Source of the DNA: a virus
DNA: 37,218 nt
Reading direction: 5' to 3' (one strand)
Virus record (IMG/VR): IMGVR_UViG_3300046163_000059
Location: 1 to 37,218 of that record
Under the pieces are notes generated by a model. It worked only from the letters and a program-made list of their open reading frames with translations. It was not told where the DNA came from and did no database searches. The translations under genes and the position numbers were made by a program. Positions 13,295-22,367 of the stretch are shown in pieces. The stretch's first letter is position 1. Each line of letters begins with the position of its first letter.

Positions 13295-15504
13295 TGTACG
13301 AGCAAACACTATATAAAGTAGTTGAAGACTATATAAAACCTCACGCAATGGCTAAAATGAACAAGGCCAAGAAGTGGAAATACGGTTATAACGAAGATTA
13401 TGATTTAGTAGTTATAAGCAAGACTGGCGAAGTAGGTGAAATATACGAAATACAAAACCTTAAGATAGGATTACCAAAAGCTAGTAATGTTCATAAATTT
13501 AAAAGTAATAAGTGGCAACACACTGAATACCCTCAAGAGCTTAAAAAAATAAAGTCTGTTTTTGATTGGGAAGAATACCCAGTAGACTTTAAAGAAAAAT
13601 GGTATGATTACATTGATGATGAATTTAATAAAAGAGAACAAGGTTTTTGGTTCTATAATAAGGGTGTGGCTACTTACATTACTGGTACTCACTTTATGTA
13701 CCTGCAGTGGAGCAAAATTGACGTTGGGCAGCCAGACTTTAGGGAGTCAAACAGATTATTCTTTATATTCTGGGAAGCTTGCAGGTCAGACTCACGATGT
13801 TACGGAATGTGTTATCTTAAGAACCGCCGTTCAGGATTCTCGTTTATGTCTTCAGCTGAAACGGTCAATGCTGCAACGATTTCTAGTGATGCACGGTTCG
13901 GTATCTTGTCAAAGTCTGGTCCCGATGCTAAGAAGATGTTCACAGATAAGGTCGTACCGATCTCGGTCAACTACCCGTTCTTTTTCAAACCGATCCAAGA
14001 CGGTATGGACAGGCCGAAAACCGAACTTGCATACAGAGTACCGGCTACAAAATACACCAGAAGAAAACTTGAAACCAACGAAAAGCTTCAAGAGCTCGAC
14101 GGTCTCGATACCACAATTGACTGGAAGAACACGGGCGACAACTCGTACGATGGTGAAAAACTAAAACTACTAGTACACGATGAAAGTGGAAAGTGGGAAA
14201 AACCTAATAATATATTAAATAACTGGCGCGTTACTAAAACCTGTTTACGATTAGGTAGTAAAATTATAGGTAAATGCATGATGGGCTCAACATCAAATTC
14301 ACATGACAAAGGAGGCAAAAATTTTAAAAAACTCTATGACGACTCAGATGTTACGAAGCGAAACGCCAATGGACAGACTCGTTCAGGATTATATTCTTTG
14401 TTCATACCTATGGAGTGGAATTACGAGGGATACATTGATTCTTATGGACTACCTGTATTCGACACTCCAAAAAAACCGGTAGAAGGTCCACAAGGTGAAA
14501 AAATAAAAATAGGTGTAATAGAATACTGGGAGAACGAAGTAGAAGGATTAAAAGAAGACCAAGATGCTTTAAATGAATTCTACAGACAGTTTCCACGTAC
14601 AGAAAAGCATGCTTTTAGAGATGAAACAAAACAGTCTTTGTTTAATCTAACTAAAATATACGAGCAAATTGATTTTAATGAAGATATGCGCAACTCTATT
14701 AATGTTACGCAGGGATCATTTCAATGGGAGAACGGTCAACAAGATACTAGAGTTATTTTTAATCCAAATAAAAATGGTAGATTTTTAATATCTTGGGTTC
14801 CACCTGTACATTTGCAAAATAAAAAATATAGCAAAAATGGTAGGTTCTACCCTGGCAACGAACATATAGGCGCTTTTGGATGTGATCCTTATGATATTTC
14901 AGGTACGGTAGACAAAAGAGGTTCTAATGGATCTTTACACGGTTTGACAAAGTTTTCGATGGAAGATGTGCCACCTAATCATTTTTTCTTAGAATATATA
15001 GCAAGACCACAAACAGCTGAAATATTTTTTGAAGATGTTTTAATGGCTTGTGCTTTTTATGGCATGCCAATATTAGCTGAAAATAACAAACCAAGACTTT
15101 TATATTATTTCAAAAAAAGAGGTTATAGAGGTTTTGCAATGAATAGGCCAGATAGAAGTAGAAACAAATTATCTGTAACAGAAAGAGAGATAGGTGGTAT
15201 ACCTAACTCAAGCGAAGATATAAAACAAGCGCATGCTGCGGCTATTGAATCTTACATAGAAACATTTGTAGGTTTAAAAGAAACAGGTTATGGTGATATG
15301 TATTTTCAAAGAACATTAGAAGACTGGGCTAAATTTAATATAAACAATAGAACTTCTCACGATGCGTCTATTAGCTCAGGACTAGCTTTAATGGCTTGTA
15401 ATAAACATAGGTATACACCAGTAAATAGAAGAAAAACAGAACCGGTTGATATAGGTATCAAAAGATACGATAACAGAGGTTATACATCAAAAATAATAAG
15501 TTAA
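13294..15504 (+). CDS. terL: terminase large subunit (packaging ATPase-nuclease)
   Basis: This protein drives ATP-powered DNA packaging at the portal and cuts the concatemer. It has 736 residues with a ~130-residue N-terminal extension. A degenerate Walker A, LKNRRSGFSF, lies at 175-184, and Walker B, LKLLVHDES, at 290-298 with Asp296 and Glu297. The C-terminal RNase H-like nuclease is suggested by Asp531 (FGCDPYD), Glu596 (ILAENNK) and Asp690 (SHDASIS). Codon use changes sharply between about 13690 and 14160 (C-ending codons, ~46% G+C), covering the ATPase core up to Walker B. The frame stays open through the island. Portal follows immediately. Confidence 0.95.
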   Translation: MYEQTLYKVVEDYIKPHAMAKMNKAKKWKYGYNEDYDLVVISKTGEVGEIYEIQNLKIGLPKASNVHKFKSNKWQHTEYPQELKKIKSVFDWEEYPVDFKEKWYDYIDDEFNKREQGFWFYNKGVATYITGTHFMYLQWSKIDVGQPDFRESNRLFFIFWEACRSDSRCYGMCYLKNRRSGFSFMSSAETVNAATISSDARFGILSKSGPDAKKMFTDKVVPISVNYPFFFKPIQDGMDRPKTELAYRVPATKYTRRKLETNEKLQELDGLDTTIDWKNTGDNSYDGEKLKLLVHDESGKWEKPNNILNNWRVTKTCLRLGSKIIGKCMMGSTSNSHDKGGKNFKKLYDDSDVTKRNANGQTRSGLYSLFIPMEWNYEGYIDSYGLPVFDTPKKPVEGPQGEKIKIGVIEYWENEVEGLKEDQDALNEFYRQFPRTEKHAFRDETKQSLFNLTKIYEQIDFNEDMRNSINVTQGSFQWENGQQDTRVIFNPNKNGRFLISWVPPVHLQNKKYSKNGRFYPGNEHIGAFGCDPYDISGTVDKRGSNGSLHGLTKFSMEDVPPNHFFLEYIARPQTAEIFFEDVLMACAFYGMPILAENNKPRLLYYFKKRGYRGFAMNRPDRSRNKLSVTEREIGGIPNSSEDIKQAHAAAIESYIETFVGLKETGYGDMYFQRTLEDWAKFNINNRTSHDASISSGLALMACNKHRYTPVNRRKTEPVDIGIKRYDNRGYTSKIIS
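13690..14160 (+). other. GC-rich, codon-shifted island inside terL
   Basis: By hand count, 13801-14160 has about 46% G+C, against about 30% in 13561-13680 and 28-35% in 14161-14280. Phe is mostly TTC, Ile ATC, Val GTC or GTA, and Leu CTC or CTT, whereas flanking sequence prefers TTT, ATA, GTT and TTA. The right edge coincides with the codons of Walker B (residue 290). The left edge is softer, around 13690-13780. Recent homologous exchange with another phage's terL, or a constrained DNA element such as a packaging signal, could explain it. Confidence 0.8.
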
Positions 15505-17901
15505 ATGAACGTTTATACTAATAATAATAGCTCTTTTCCTAGTCAAGTTGTAAGTAACGAAGAAAAAGACACATTTGAATATGGAAAGCAAGTTGCTCAA
15601 GCTATAGAGTATGAGTGGTTTAGACAAGGTAGAACTAACGGTAATAGATATTTAACTAACTGGAATAACTTTCATAATTTAAGACTTTACGCTCGAGGTG
15701 AGCAATCAATACAAAAATATAAAGATGAGTTATCTATAAACGGTGACTTGTCCTATCTTAATTTAGACTGGAAACCAGTACCTATTTTATCTAAATTTGT
15801 AGATATTGTAGTTAATGGTATATCTAAGAAAAGTTATGACATAAAAGCATATGCTCAAGATCCTCAGTCAGTAAAGAAAAGAACTGATTACGCTGCTAAG
15901 CTATATGAAGATATGGTAGCTAAAGACTACATACAAAGCGTTAACGAGGTGTTAGGTATAAATCTTCATCAATCATCAGACCCTGGCAGCGTTCCAGAAT
16001 CCAAAGAAGAGCTAGAACTTAAGATGCAATTAAGTTACAAGCAATCTATAGAAATAGCAGAAGAAGAAAGTATATCTACTGTTTTTGCACAAAACAAATA
16101 TGATTTAGTTAGACGCAGACTTAATATGGATTTAACTGTATTAGGTATTGCTGCTGCTAAAACTAGTTTTAATATATCAGAGGGGATTAAAGTTGATTAT
16201 GTTGACCCTTCTTATATGGTTTATTCATACACAGAAGATCCTAATTTTGAAGATATATATTACGTAGGAGAAGTAAAGGCTATAACAATTGCAGAGTTAA
16301 AAAAAGAATTTCCAAATATATCTCAAAAAGAACTTGAGCGTATTCAAAATATGCCAGGTAATAAATCATATATAACTGGATGGGGTGATTACGATGAAAA
16401 CACTGTACAAGTTATGTACTTTGATTATAAAACCTATCACAATCAAGTTTTTAAAATAAAACAAACAGATCAAGGACTAATGAAGGCAATTGAAAAGCCT
16501 GACACATTTAATCCACCAGAAAGTGATATGTTTGAAAGAGTGTCAAGGACTATAGAAGTACTATATAGTGGAGCAGTTGTTTTAGGTACAGACACGCTTT
16601 TGAAGTGGGAGTTGGCAGAAAACATGTCAAGACCTTACGCTGACACGACTAAAGTAGCTATGAATTATGCTATCTGTGCGCCTAGAATGTACAAAGGTAG
16701 GATAGAGTCAGTCGTTAGTAAATGTATTGGTTTTGCTGATATGATACAAATAACACACTTAAAGCTACAACAAGTGCTTTCAAGAATGGTTCCAGATGGT
16801 GTATACCTTGACATGGACGGTTTAGCTGAAGTTGATCTTGGTAATGGTACAAACTATAATCCAGCTGAAGCATTAAATATGTATTTTCAAACTGGTTCTA
16901 TTGTTGGTAGATCATTAACACAAGATGGTGAAATGAATGCTGGTAAAGTACCTATTCAAGAACTTAGCAGCTCTAATGGTTACGGTAAAATACAAAGTTT
17001 AATACAAACGTATCAATATTACTTACAGATGATACGTGACGTAACCGGGCTTAATGAAGCTAGAGATGGTAGTACTCCTGATAAATCTACTCTTGTAGGA
17101 TTGCAAAAACTAGCCGCTAACGCATCTAATGTAGCTACTAGACATATTGTTCAGTCTAGCTTGTATTTAACTCTTAAACTAGCAGAAAACGTTTCTCTTA
17201 AAATAGCTGATGCTTTAAGATTTCCGTTAACAAGAGCATCGTTGCAGAACTCTATATCTAATTACAATATAAAGTCATTAGACGAGATTGTAGATTTAAA
17301 TTTACATGATTTTGGTATTTTCTTAGAGTTAGAACCAGACGAAGAAGAAAAAGCTCAATTAGAGCAAAACATACAAGTCGCTTTACAATCAGGTGGTATT
17401 GATCTTGAAGACGCTATTGATATACGTCAAATTAAAAACCTTAAACTAGCTAATCAAATGCTTAAAATTAAGCGTAAGGTTAAAATGGAAAGAGATCAAG
17501 CTAATCAACAAGCTAATATTGCTGCTCAAGCAGATGCACAAGCTCAAACAGCTGAAAGAACAGCTATGGCAGAAGTTCAAAAACAAGAAGCTATATCTGG
17601 CTCTAAAGTTCAGCTAGAACAAGCTAAAACAGCTATGGACATTAAAAAAATGGAACAAGCCTCGTTTATAAAGCAGCAAGAAATGGAAAGACAGTTTCAA
17701 TATGATATGCAGCTGAAGCAAATGGAAATGCAGGTTGTTAGTCAAAAAGAAACTTTTAAAGAAGATCGTAAAGACAAAAGAATAAAAATGGAAGGTACTC
17801 AACAGAGTAAAATGATTACTCAAAGACAAAACGACGGTCCTTCAATGAATTTTGAATTACAAGGAGAGGTTCCGACTGAAGATATAGATCCTTTCGTTTA
17901 A
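15505..17901 (+). CDS. portal protein
   Basis: This 798-residue protein sits between terL and the scaffold gene, the usual portal position. It would form the dodecameric DNA channel at one capsid vertex. The N-terminal half has W-K-P-V-P-I-L-S-K-F-V-D-I-V-V-N-G near residue 90, a pattern I associate with large portals of Bacteroidetes podoviruses. A helical crown region follows around 520-600 (QSLIQTYQYYLQMIRDVTGL, N-A-S-N-V-A-T-R-H-I-V-Q-S-S). The last ~170 residues form a long Gln/Met/Lys-rich coiled coil, an elongated barrel-like tail projecting into the capsid. Confidence 0.85.
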   Translation: MNVYTNNNSSFPSQVVSNEEKDTFEYGKQVAQAIEYEWFRQGRTNGNRYLTNWNNFHNLRLYARGEQSIQKYKDELSINGDLSYLNLDWKPVPILSKFVDIVVNGISKKSYDIKAYAQDPQSVKKRTDYAAKLYEDMVAKDYIQSVNEVLGINLHQSSDPGSVPESKEELELKMQLSYKQSIEIAEEESISTVFAQNKYDLVRRRLNMDLTVLGIAAAKTSFNISEGIKVDYVDPSYMVYSYTEDPNFEDIYYVGEVKAITIAELKKEFPNISQKELERIQNMPGNKSYITGWGDYDENTVQVMYFDYKTYHNQVFKIKQTDQGLMKAIEKPDTFNPPESDMFERVSRTIEVLYSGAVVLGTDTLLKWELAENMSRPYADTTKVAMNYAICAPRMYKGRIESVVSKCIGFADMIQITHLKLQQVLSRMVPDGVYLDMDGLAEVDLGNGTNYNPAEALNMYFQTGSIVGRSLTQDGEMNAGKVPIQELSSSNGYGKIQSLIQTYQYYLQMIRDVTGLNEARDGSTPDKSTLVGLQKLAANASNVATRHIVQSSLYLTLKLAENVSLKIADALRFPLTRASLQNSISNYNIKSLDEIVDLNLHDFGIFLELEPDEEEKAQLEQNIQVALQSGGIDLEDAIDIRQIKNLKLANQMLKIKRKVKMERDQANQQANIAAQADAQAQTAERTAMAEVQKQEAISGSKVQLEQAKTAMDIKKMEQASFIKQQEMERQFQYDMQLKQMEMQVVSQKETFKEDRKDKRIKMEGTQQSKMITQRQNDGPSMNFELQGEVPTEDIDPFV

Positions 17902-17931
17902 TTTTTTTTAATTATTTAATTATATTATATT

Positions 17932-19128
17932 ATGTCAGAAGTAAAAACAAATGAATCTGTTAAGCAGGAAGGTGATTTTAAATTAAAAAAGAAAACACCA
18001 AAAAAACTAATAGAAACCAAAGAAACGGTTACTAAAGTAAATGTAAACCCAAAAGAGCCTCTAGTAGAATTAGAGCCTGAGGTTAAAAAAGTAGTAATAC
18101 CAAAAAAAGAAGAAAAAAATGCCGTTCAAGCACAAGAGGCAAATGATAGCAATGTTGTTGTCGAAAAACCCAAAGACAGTGGCAACAGCGAAGCAGTGGT
18201 TGAAGAAGTACGGACCGCCGAAGAAGCAATAGAAATAATTGAAGAAGCTTCAGAGATTAAGCAAGAGCTTAAGGAAGCTATAAGAGATGAAAAAGTAATA
18301 GGTAAGCAATTACCTGAAAACATAGAAAAACTAGTTAACTTCATGGAAGACACTGGTGGATCTGTAGAAGATTACGTAAGACTTAACGCTGATTACTCTA
18401 GCGTAGACGATAACACATTGTTAAAAGAGTATTATAGAAAAGAAAAACCATATCTTGATAATTCAGATATTGATTTGTTGTTAGAAGATTTTGAATATGA
18501 TGAAGATTTAGACGAAGATAGAGATATACGCAAGAAAAAACTTGCATTTAAAGAAGAAGTTGCAAAAGCCAAAAACTTTTTAGAGCAAACTAAAGAAAAA
18601 TATTACGCTGATATCAAGTTGAAATCAAACGTAAATCCTGACACTCAAAAAGCTATGGACTTTTTCAATCGATATAATAAGCAGCAAGAAGCTACTAAGC
18701 AACAGCATGAAGAGTTTAAAAACAATACTAAAAAACTTTTTACTGAAGATTTCGAAGGTTTCGATATTAGTGTTGGTGAAAAGAAATATAGGTATAAATT
18801 ACAAAACGCTGACGGTGTTGCTGATAAACAATCAGACATTAACAACTTAATCGGGAAGTTCCTAGATAAAAACGGTTCTGTTAGTGACTATAAAGGTTAT
18901 CATAAAGCAATATATGCTGCTGAAAACGTAGATAAAATAGCAGCGCATTTTTACGAGCAAGGCAAAGCTGATGCAGTTAAAAATGTGGTTGATGGCTCTA
19001 GAAATTTAAGCGACGCAAAAGCAAGGCAGTCTAGTAATGGCGATGTTTTTGTAAATGGTTTTAAAGTTAGAGCTATTAGCGGTGCTGATTCTACAAAATT
19101 AAAAGTAAAAACAAAAAAATTTAACTAA
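17932..19128 (+). CDS. scaffolding protein candidate
   Basis: This 398-residue, very charged protein lies between portal and major capsid genes. The first ~115 residues are Lys/Glu/Val-rich and probably disordered. Residues 115-260 are strongly helical with acidic runs (EDFEYDEDLDEDRD), and the C terminus is basic (KLKVKTKKFN). An acidic helical body with a basic C-terminal tail that binds coat protein is the usual plan of internal scaffolds. No protease motif is visible, so it would exit intact or be cut by another enzyme. It has an A/T-only leader. Confidence 0.75.
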   Translation: MSEVKTNESVKQEGDFKLKKKTPKKLIETKETVTKVNVNPKEPLVELEPEVKKVVIPKKEEKNAVQAQEANDSNVVVEKPKDSGNSEAVVEEVRTAEEAIEIIEEASEIKQELKEAIRDEKVIGKQLPENIEKLVNFMEDTGGSVEDYVRLNADYSSVDDNTLLKEYYRKEKPYLDNSDIDLLLEDFEYDEDLDEDRDIRKKKLAFKEEVAKAKNFLEQTKEKYYADIKLKSNVNPDTQKAMDFFNRYNKQQEATKQQHEEFKNNTKKLFTEDFEGFDISVGEKKYRYKLQNADGVADKQSDINNLIGKFLDKNGSVSDYKGYHKAIYAAENVDKIAAHFYEQGKADAVKNVVDGSRNLSDAKARQSSNGDVFVNGFKVRAISGADSTKLKVKTKKFN

Positions 19129-19142
19129 AAAAATTAAAAATT

Positions 19143-20615
19143 ATGGCTTTAAGTCCTACATTTGGTTCTATAAAACCAAGTCAAAAACAACAATTAAACG
19201 ATGACAACTGGTTAAAGTTTAACGACGGCGCCGCTGCTGGCGATACAGATACTTTCGCACAACAGTATTTACCTGAAATTTACGAACAAGAAGTAGAGCG
19301 TTACGGAAACCGTACGTTATCTGGATTCTTAAGAATGGTTGGCGCTGAAATGCCAATGACATCTGATCAAGTTATTTGGTCTGAGCAAAACCGTTTGCAT
19401 ATTGCATACAATGATGTTTCTAACGATTTAGCAAACACTTTAACTTTTACAGTTGGTGGTGCTAACGATACTTTTGTTGAAAATGTTATTTCAAAAGGAG
19501 ACACTATTGTAATTTTAGATGATACTAATAATTCAGATACAAAAGCTGTTGTAACTGCTTCAAGTCAGACTGGTGCTGTAGCCACTGTCGTTGTAGCTCC
19601 TTACGCTTCTGCAGATTTATCTGGAGTTGCTGCTACTGGTCTAAAGATATTTGTATATGGATCTGAATACTCTAAAGGTGTTTCTATTGCTAACTCTACA
19701 GGTTTAACAGATACTGATGGAAGAAGAAGTATTACTCCTTCTTTTACTCAATTTTCTAACTCACCAGTAATCATTAGAGACAAATACGTTGTAAATGGAT
19801 CTGATATGGCTCAAATCGGTTGGGTTGAAGTTGCTACTGAAGATGGTACTTCTGGATACTTATGGTATTTAAAAGCTGAATCTGAAACTCGTTTGCGTTT
19901 TGAAGATTACTTAGAAATGTCTGTAGTTGAAGGTGAACTAGCTACTGGAACTGGTACTGGATCTGCTGCTGACGCTGGGTACAGAGGTACTCAAGGTTTA
20001 TTCGCTGCTATCGAAGATCGTGGTAACGTAAACACTGGATTTACCGCTGCTACAGGCTTAGCTGCTTTTGATGAAATACTTAAAAATCTAGATACTCAAG
20101 GAGCTATTGAAGAAAACATGCTTTTCTTAAATCGCCAAACTGCTTTAGATTTTGATGATATGTTAGCTGGAGTTGGGTCACCTACTACTGGAGTTTACCA
20201 AGGTGGTAGTTCTTTTGGATTGTTTGAAAATTCTGAAGACATGGCATTAAACTTAGGTTTTAGTGGTTTCCGTAGAGGATCTTATGATTTCTACAAAACT
20301 GATTGGAAATACTTAAATGACGCTTCAACACGTGGAGCTTATGGTGGAGCAACTGCAAGTATCGAAGGTGTTTTAGTACCTGCTGGAACTTCTACAGTTT
20401 ACGATCAAATCTTAGGAACTAATATCCGTCGCCCATTCTTACACGTGCGTTACAGAGCTTCACAAGCTGACGACCGTAGAATGAAGCAGTGGTTAACTGG
20501 TTCTGCTGGAGGAGCTTTCACATCTGATTTAGATGCTATGGAAGTAAACTTCCTATCTGAAAGATGTCTTTGTGTACAAGCCGCGAATAACTTCGTACTT
20601 TTCAAAGGAGCATAA
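19143..20615 (+). CDS. major capsid protein
   Basis: This 490-residue protein follows the scaffold gene and has features of an HK97-fold coat protein: an N-terminal arm, Y-L-P-E-I-Y-E-Q-E-V-E-R-Y-G-N-R-T-L-S-G-F-L near residue 45, an acidic mid region, and a C-terminal segment with G-T-N-I-R-R-P-F-L-H-V-R-Y. A Thr/Ala/Gly-rich stretch around 95-180 may be an inserted surface domain. Arg codons are about 13 CGT/CGC to 9 AGA by hand count, unlike most neighbours, where AGA dominates. That fits very high expression. No cleaved propeptide can be assigned. Confidence 0.9.
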   Translation: MALSPTFGSIKPSQKQQLNDDNWLKFNDGAAAGDTDTFAQQYLPEIYEQEVERYGNRTLSGFLRMVGAEMPMTSDQVIWSEQNRLHIAYNDVSNDLANTLTFTVGGANDTFVENVISKGDTIVILDDTNNSDTKAVVTASSQTGAVATVVVAPYASADLSGVAATGLKIFVYGSEYSKGVSIANSTGLTDTDGRRSITPSFTQFSNSPVIIRDKYVVNGSDMAQIGWVEVATEDGTSGYLWYLKAESETRLRFEDYLEMSVVEGELATGTGTGSAADAGYRGTQGLFAAIEDRGNVNTGFTAATGLAAFDEILKNLDTQGAIEENMLFLNRQTALDFDDMLAGVGSPTTGVYQGGSSFGLFENSEDMALNLGFSGFRRGSYDFYKTDWKYLNDASTRGAYGGATASIEGVLVPAGTSTVYDQILGTNIRRPFLHVRYRASQADDRRMKQWLTGSAGGAFTSDLDAMEVNFLSERCLCVQAANNFVLFKGA

Positions 20616-20625
20616 TTCAAACAGA

Positions 20626-20668
20626 GGTAATGTTTACCCTCGTTAAAACAACGGGGGTAACTGTTACC
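20626..20668 (+). promoter_or_regulatory. overlapping hairpins after the capsid gene
   Basis: An 11-bp stem with one G-U pair (20634-20644 with 20650-20660, 5-nt loop) is flanked by two alternatives that share its arms: GGTAA-TGT-TTACC (20626-20638) and GGTAAC-T-GTTACC (20656-20668). The structures are mutually exclusive. No T-run follows the main stem, so it is not a standard terminator. It may act as a partial terminator, a processing site, or a stabiliser of the abundant capsid mRNA. Confidence 0.6.
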
Positions 20669-20696
20669 CTTATTAACTATTTAATTTTATTATATT

Positions 20697-21530
20697 ATGG
20701 CTAAAAAAGCTAAAGCAAAAGAAACTGTTGAGGTTGCACCTCAAGAAACTGTAGTGCAAGAAGCACCAGCAAAAAAAGAAGTAAAACCAGCTAAACCAAG
20801 CTGGGAAATAAAAGATAGAACTTATTTTTTAAAAAGTAGAAAAACACCTTTAACCCATACATTAAACTGTAAACACACTTCAAAACATCCTTTACTTTGG
20901 TTTGATAAAGATAGTGGTCAACAGTACGAAATAAGATATGCTACTAACCAAACTTCTCCACTTAAAAGTGAACAAAAAGGAGAAGCAACGCTTGGGCATG
21001 TTATATTTAAAGAAGGAACTTTATTCGTTCCTAAAGAAAAACAAAATTTACAAAAGCTATTATCTATTTACCATCCAGCTAAAGAAAAACTATATATAGA
21101 ATACAATCCTGTTATAGTTGCTCAAGATGAATTAGGTATTTTAGATATGCAGATCGACGCGCTTAATTTAGCTAGAGAAATGGATATTGATTTCGCTGAA
21201 GCTATACTAAGGGTTGAGTTAGGTTCGACTGTTACAAAAATGAGCTCTAAAGAACTTAAAAGAGACTTGCTTTTGTTTGCTAGAAATAACCCAAAGTTGT
21301 TTATTGAATTAGCAAATGATGATAATGTTCAGCTTAGAAACTTAGCTATAAGAGCTTCTGAAGCTGGTGTTATAAAATTATCTCAAGATCAAAGAACATT
21401 TACATGGGGAGCAAATGGTAGAAAATTAATGAATGTACCATTTGATGAAAATCCATACTCGGCGTTTGCTGCTTTCTTAAAGACAGATGAAGGCGTAGAG
21501 GTTTTTAAATCTATAGAGAAAAAACTATAA
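20697..21530 (+). CDS. head-associated conserved protein downstream of the capsid gene
   Basis: This 277-residue protein has a low-complexity Lys/Ala/Pro/Val-rich N terminus (residues 1-38), then a globular part with I-K-D-R-T-Y-F-L-K-S-R-K-T-P-L and L-L-W-F-D. A central helical region includes the acidic A-R-E-M-D-I-D-F-A-E-A. The C terminus ends with N-P-Y-S-A-F-A-A-F-L-K. Position right after the coat gene suggests a capsid accessory, completion or internal protein. I do not recognise a named family. It is followed by a strong intrinsic terminator, so it ends a transcription unit. Confidence 0.6.
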   Translation: MAKKAKAKETVEVAPQETVVQEAPAKKEVKPAKPSWEIKDRTYFLKSRKTPLTHTLNCKHTSKHPLLWFDKDSGQQYEIRYATNQTSPLKSEQKGEATLGHVIFKEGTLFVPKEKQNLQKLLSIYHPAKEKLYIEYNPVIVAQDELGILDMQIDALNLAREMDIDFAEAILRVELGSTVTKMSSKELKRDLLLFARNNPKLFIELANDDNVQLRNLAIRASEAGVIKLSQDQRTFTWGANGRKLMNVPFDENPYSAFAAFLKTDEGVEVFKSIEKKL

Positions 21531-21532
21531 AA

Positions 21533-21550
21533 ACAAGTGATACTAATATA
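21533..21550 (+). promoter_or_regulatory. ACAAGTGAT intergenic motif, copy 2
   Basis: ACAAGTGATACTAATATA starts three bases after a stop codon and ends just before the terminator stem at 21552. It matches copy 3 (27762) at all positions except the ACT/AAT step in the middle. If it is a promoter, transcripts would meet a terminator immediately, so an RNA element or an attenuated promoter should be considered. Confidence 0.4.
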
Positions 21551-21551
21551 C

Positions 21552-21573
21552 AGGCGGTTTCGGCCGCCTTTTT
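21552..21573 (+). terminator. intrinsic (rho-independent) terminator
   Basis: AGGCGG (21552-21557) pairs with CCGCCT (21564-21569) around a TTTCGG loop, followed by five T residues (21569-21573). It is a textbook intrinsic terminator, very G/C-rich against its AT-rich surroundings, placed 21 bases after the preceding stop. It separates the capsid unit from the adaptor/nozzle unit. Confidence 0.88.
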
Positions 21574-21595
21574 AGTATTTATATAAAAATATAAA

Positions 21596-22363
21596 ATGGC
21601 AGTAAGCGTAAACACAGTATACACAACAGTCTTGTACATATTAAACAAAGAGCAAAGAGGTTATGTAACTCCTTCTGAGTTTAACAGTATTGCTGATTTA
21701 GTGCAAAAAGAAATATTCAATTCTTATTTTCCAAACGGAAACCAACAGAATAGAAAAAATCAAAACAACTCTGAAAACGACACGGAGTTTTTTAATATGT
21801 ATAAAGATATAGCTTACAAGCTGTATCCTTTTGAAAAAGAAATACCGCTTACACATGACGCTACTGGAGATTTCTTTTACAATAACACGTCGTCTACTAT
21901 ATATAAAATAGGTGAAGTCATTACTACATACGACGGTCAACCTAAATACGAGTCAATAACTCAATTGACTAGTAAAAAAGATTTTGACAAAATAACAAGA
22001 TCAAAACTAACAAAACCTACAAAACAATACCCTTTATTTTACACAACAAACGATACCGCTCAAAATGGAGTTATTTTAAAAATATCACCATCACCCGAAG
22101 CAAATGGTAGCGTATCTGCTAACTGTGTAACAAACCCAACATCTCCTAAATGGGATTATGTAGTTGGATCGGTTGGTCAATACGTGTTTAACCCTGTAGG
22201 TGTAGGAGCATCAACCTCTGTTGATTTTCAATTAGATATATCAGAACAAACAAATTTAATAATTAACATGTTAAAATATTTTGGTATTGTTGTAAATGAT
22301 CCTACTATAATTCAAGTGGCTGAACAAGAAAGTCAAGCTGTTCAAATAAACGAAAAATCATAA
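21596..22363 (+). CDS. head-tail adaptor/neck protein candidate
   Basis: This is the first gene after the terminator, with 255 residues. The N-terminal part (VNTVYTTVLYILNKEQRGYV, then P-S-E-F-N-S-I-A-D-L-V-Q-K-E-I-F) is helical and resembles the start of adaptor proteins that sit below the portal in short-tailed phages. The middle is beta-rich with many Lys, Thr and Tyr. The C terminus is helical (ISEQTNLIINMLKYFGIVV), ending in a Gln-rich segment. Position before the next neck protein and the nozzle supports a neck role; the family is not recognised with certainty. Confidence 0.6.
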   Translation: MAVSVNTVYTTVLYILNKEQRGYVTPSEFNSIADLVQKEIFNSYFPNGNQQNRKNQNNSENDTEFFNMYKDIAYKLYPFEKEIPLTHDATGDFFYNNTSSTIYKIGEVITTYDGQPKYESITQLTSKKDFDKITRSKLTKPTKQYPLFYTTNDTAQNGVILKISPSPEANGSVSANCVTNPTSPKWDYVVGSVGQYVFNPVGVGASTSVDFQLDISEQTNLIINMLKYFGIVVNDPTIIQVAEQESQAVQINEKS

Positions 22364-22367
22364 CTAA

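Noticed and set aside
13604-14164. A 186-codon open frame overlapping terL in another frame
   Set aside because: It exists because the GC-rich island lowers stop-codon density. Its translation is Ser/Arg/Leu-rich without domain features, and the terL frame is intact with all motifs.
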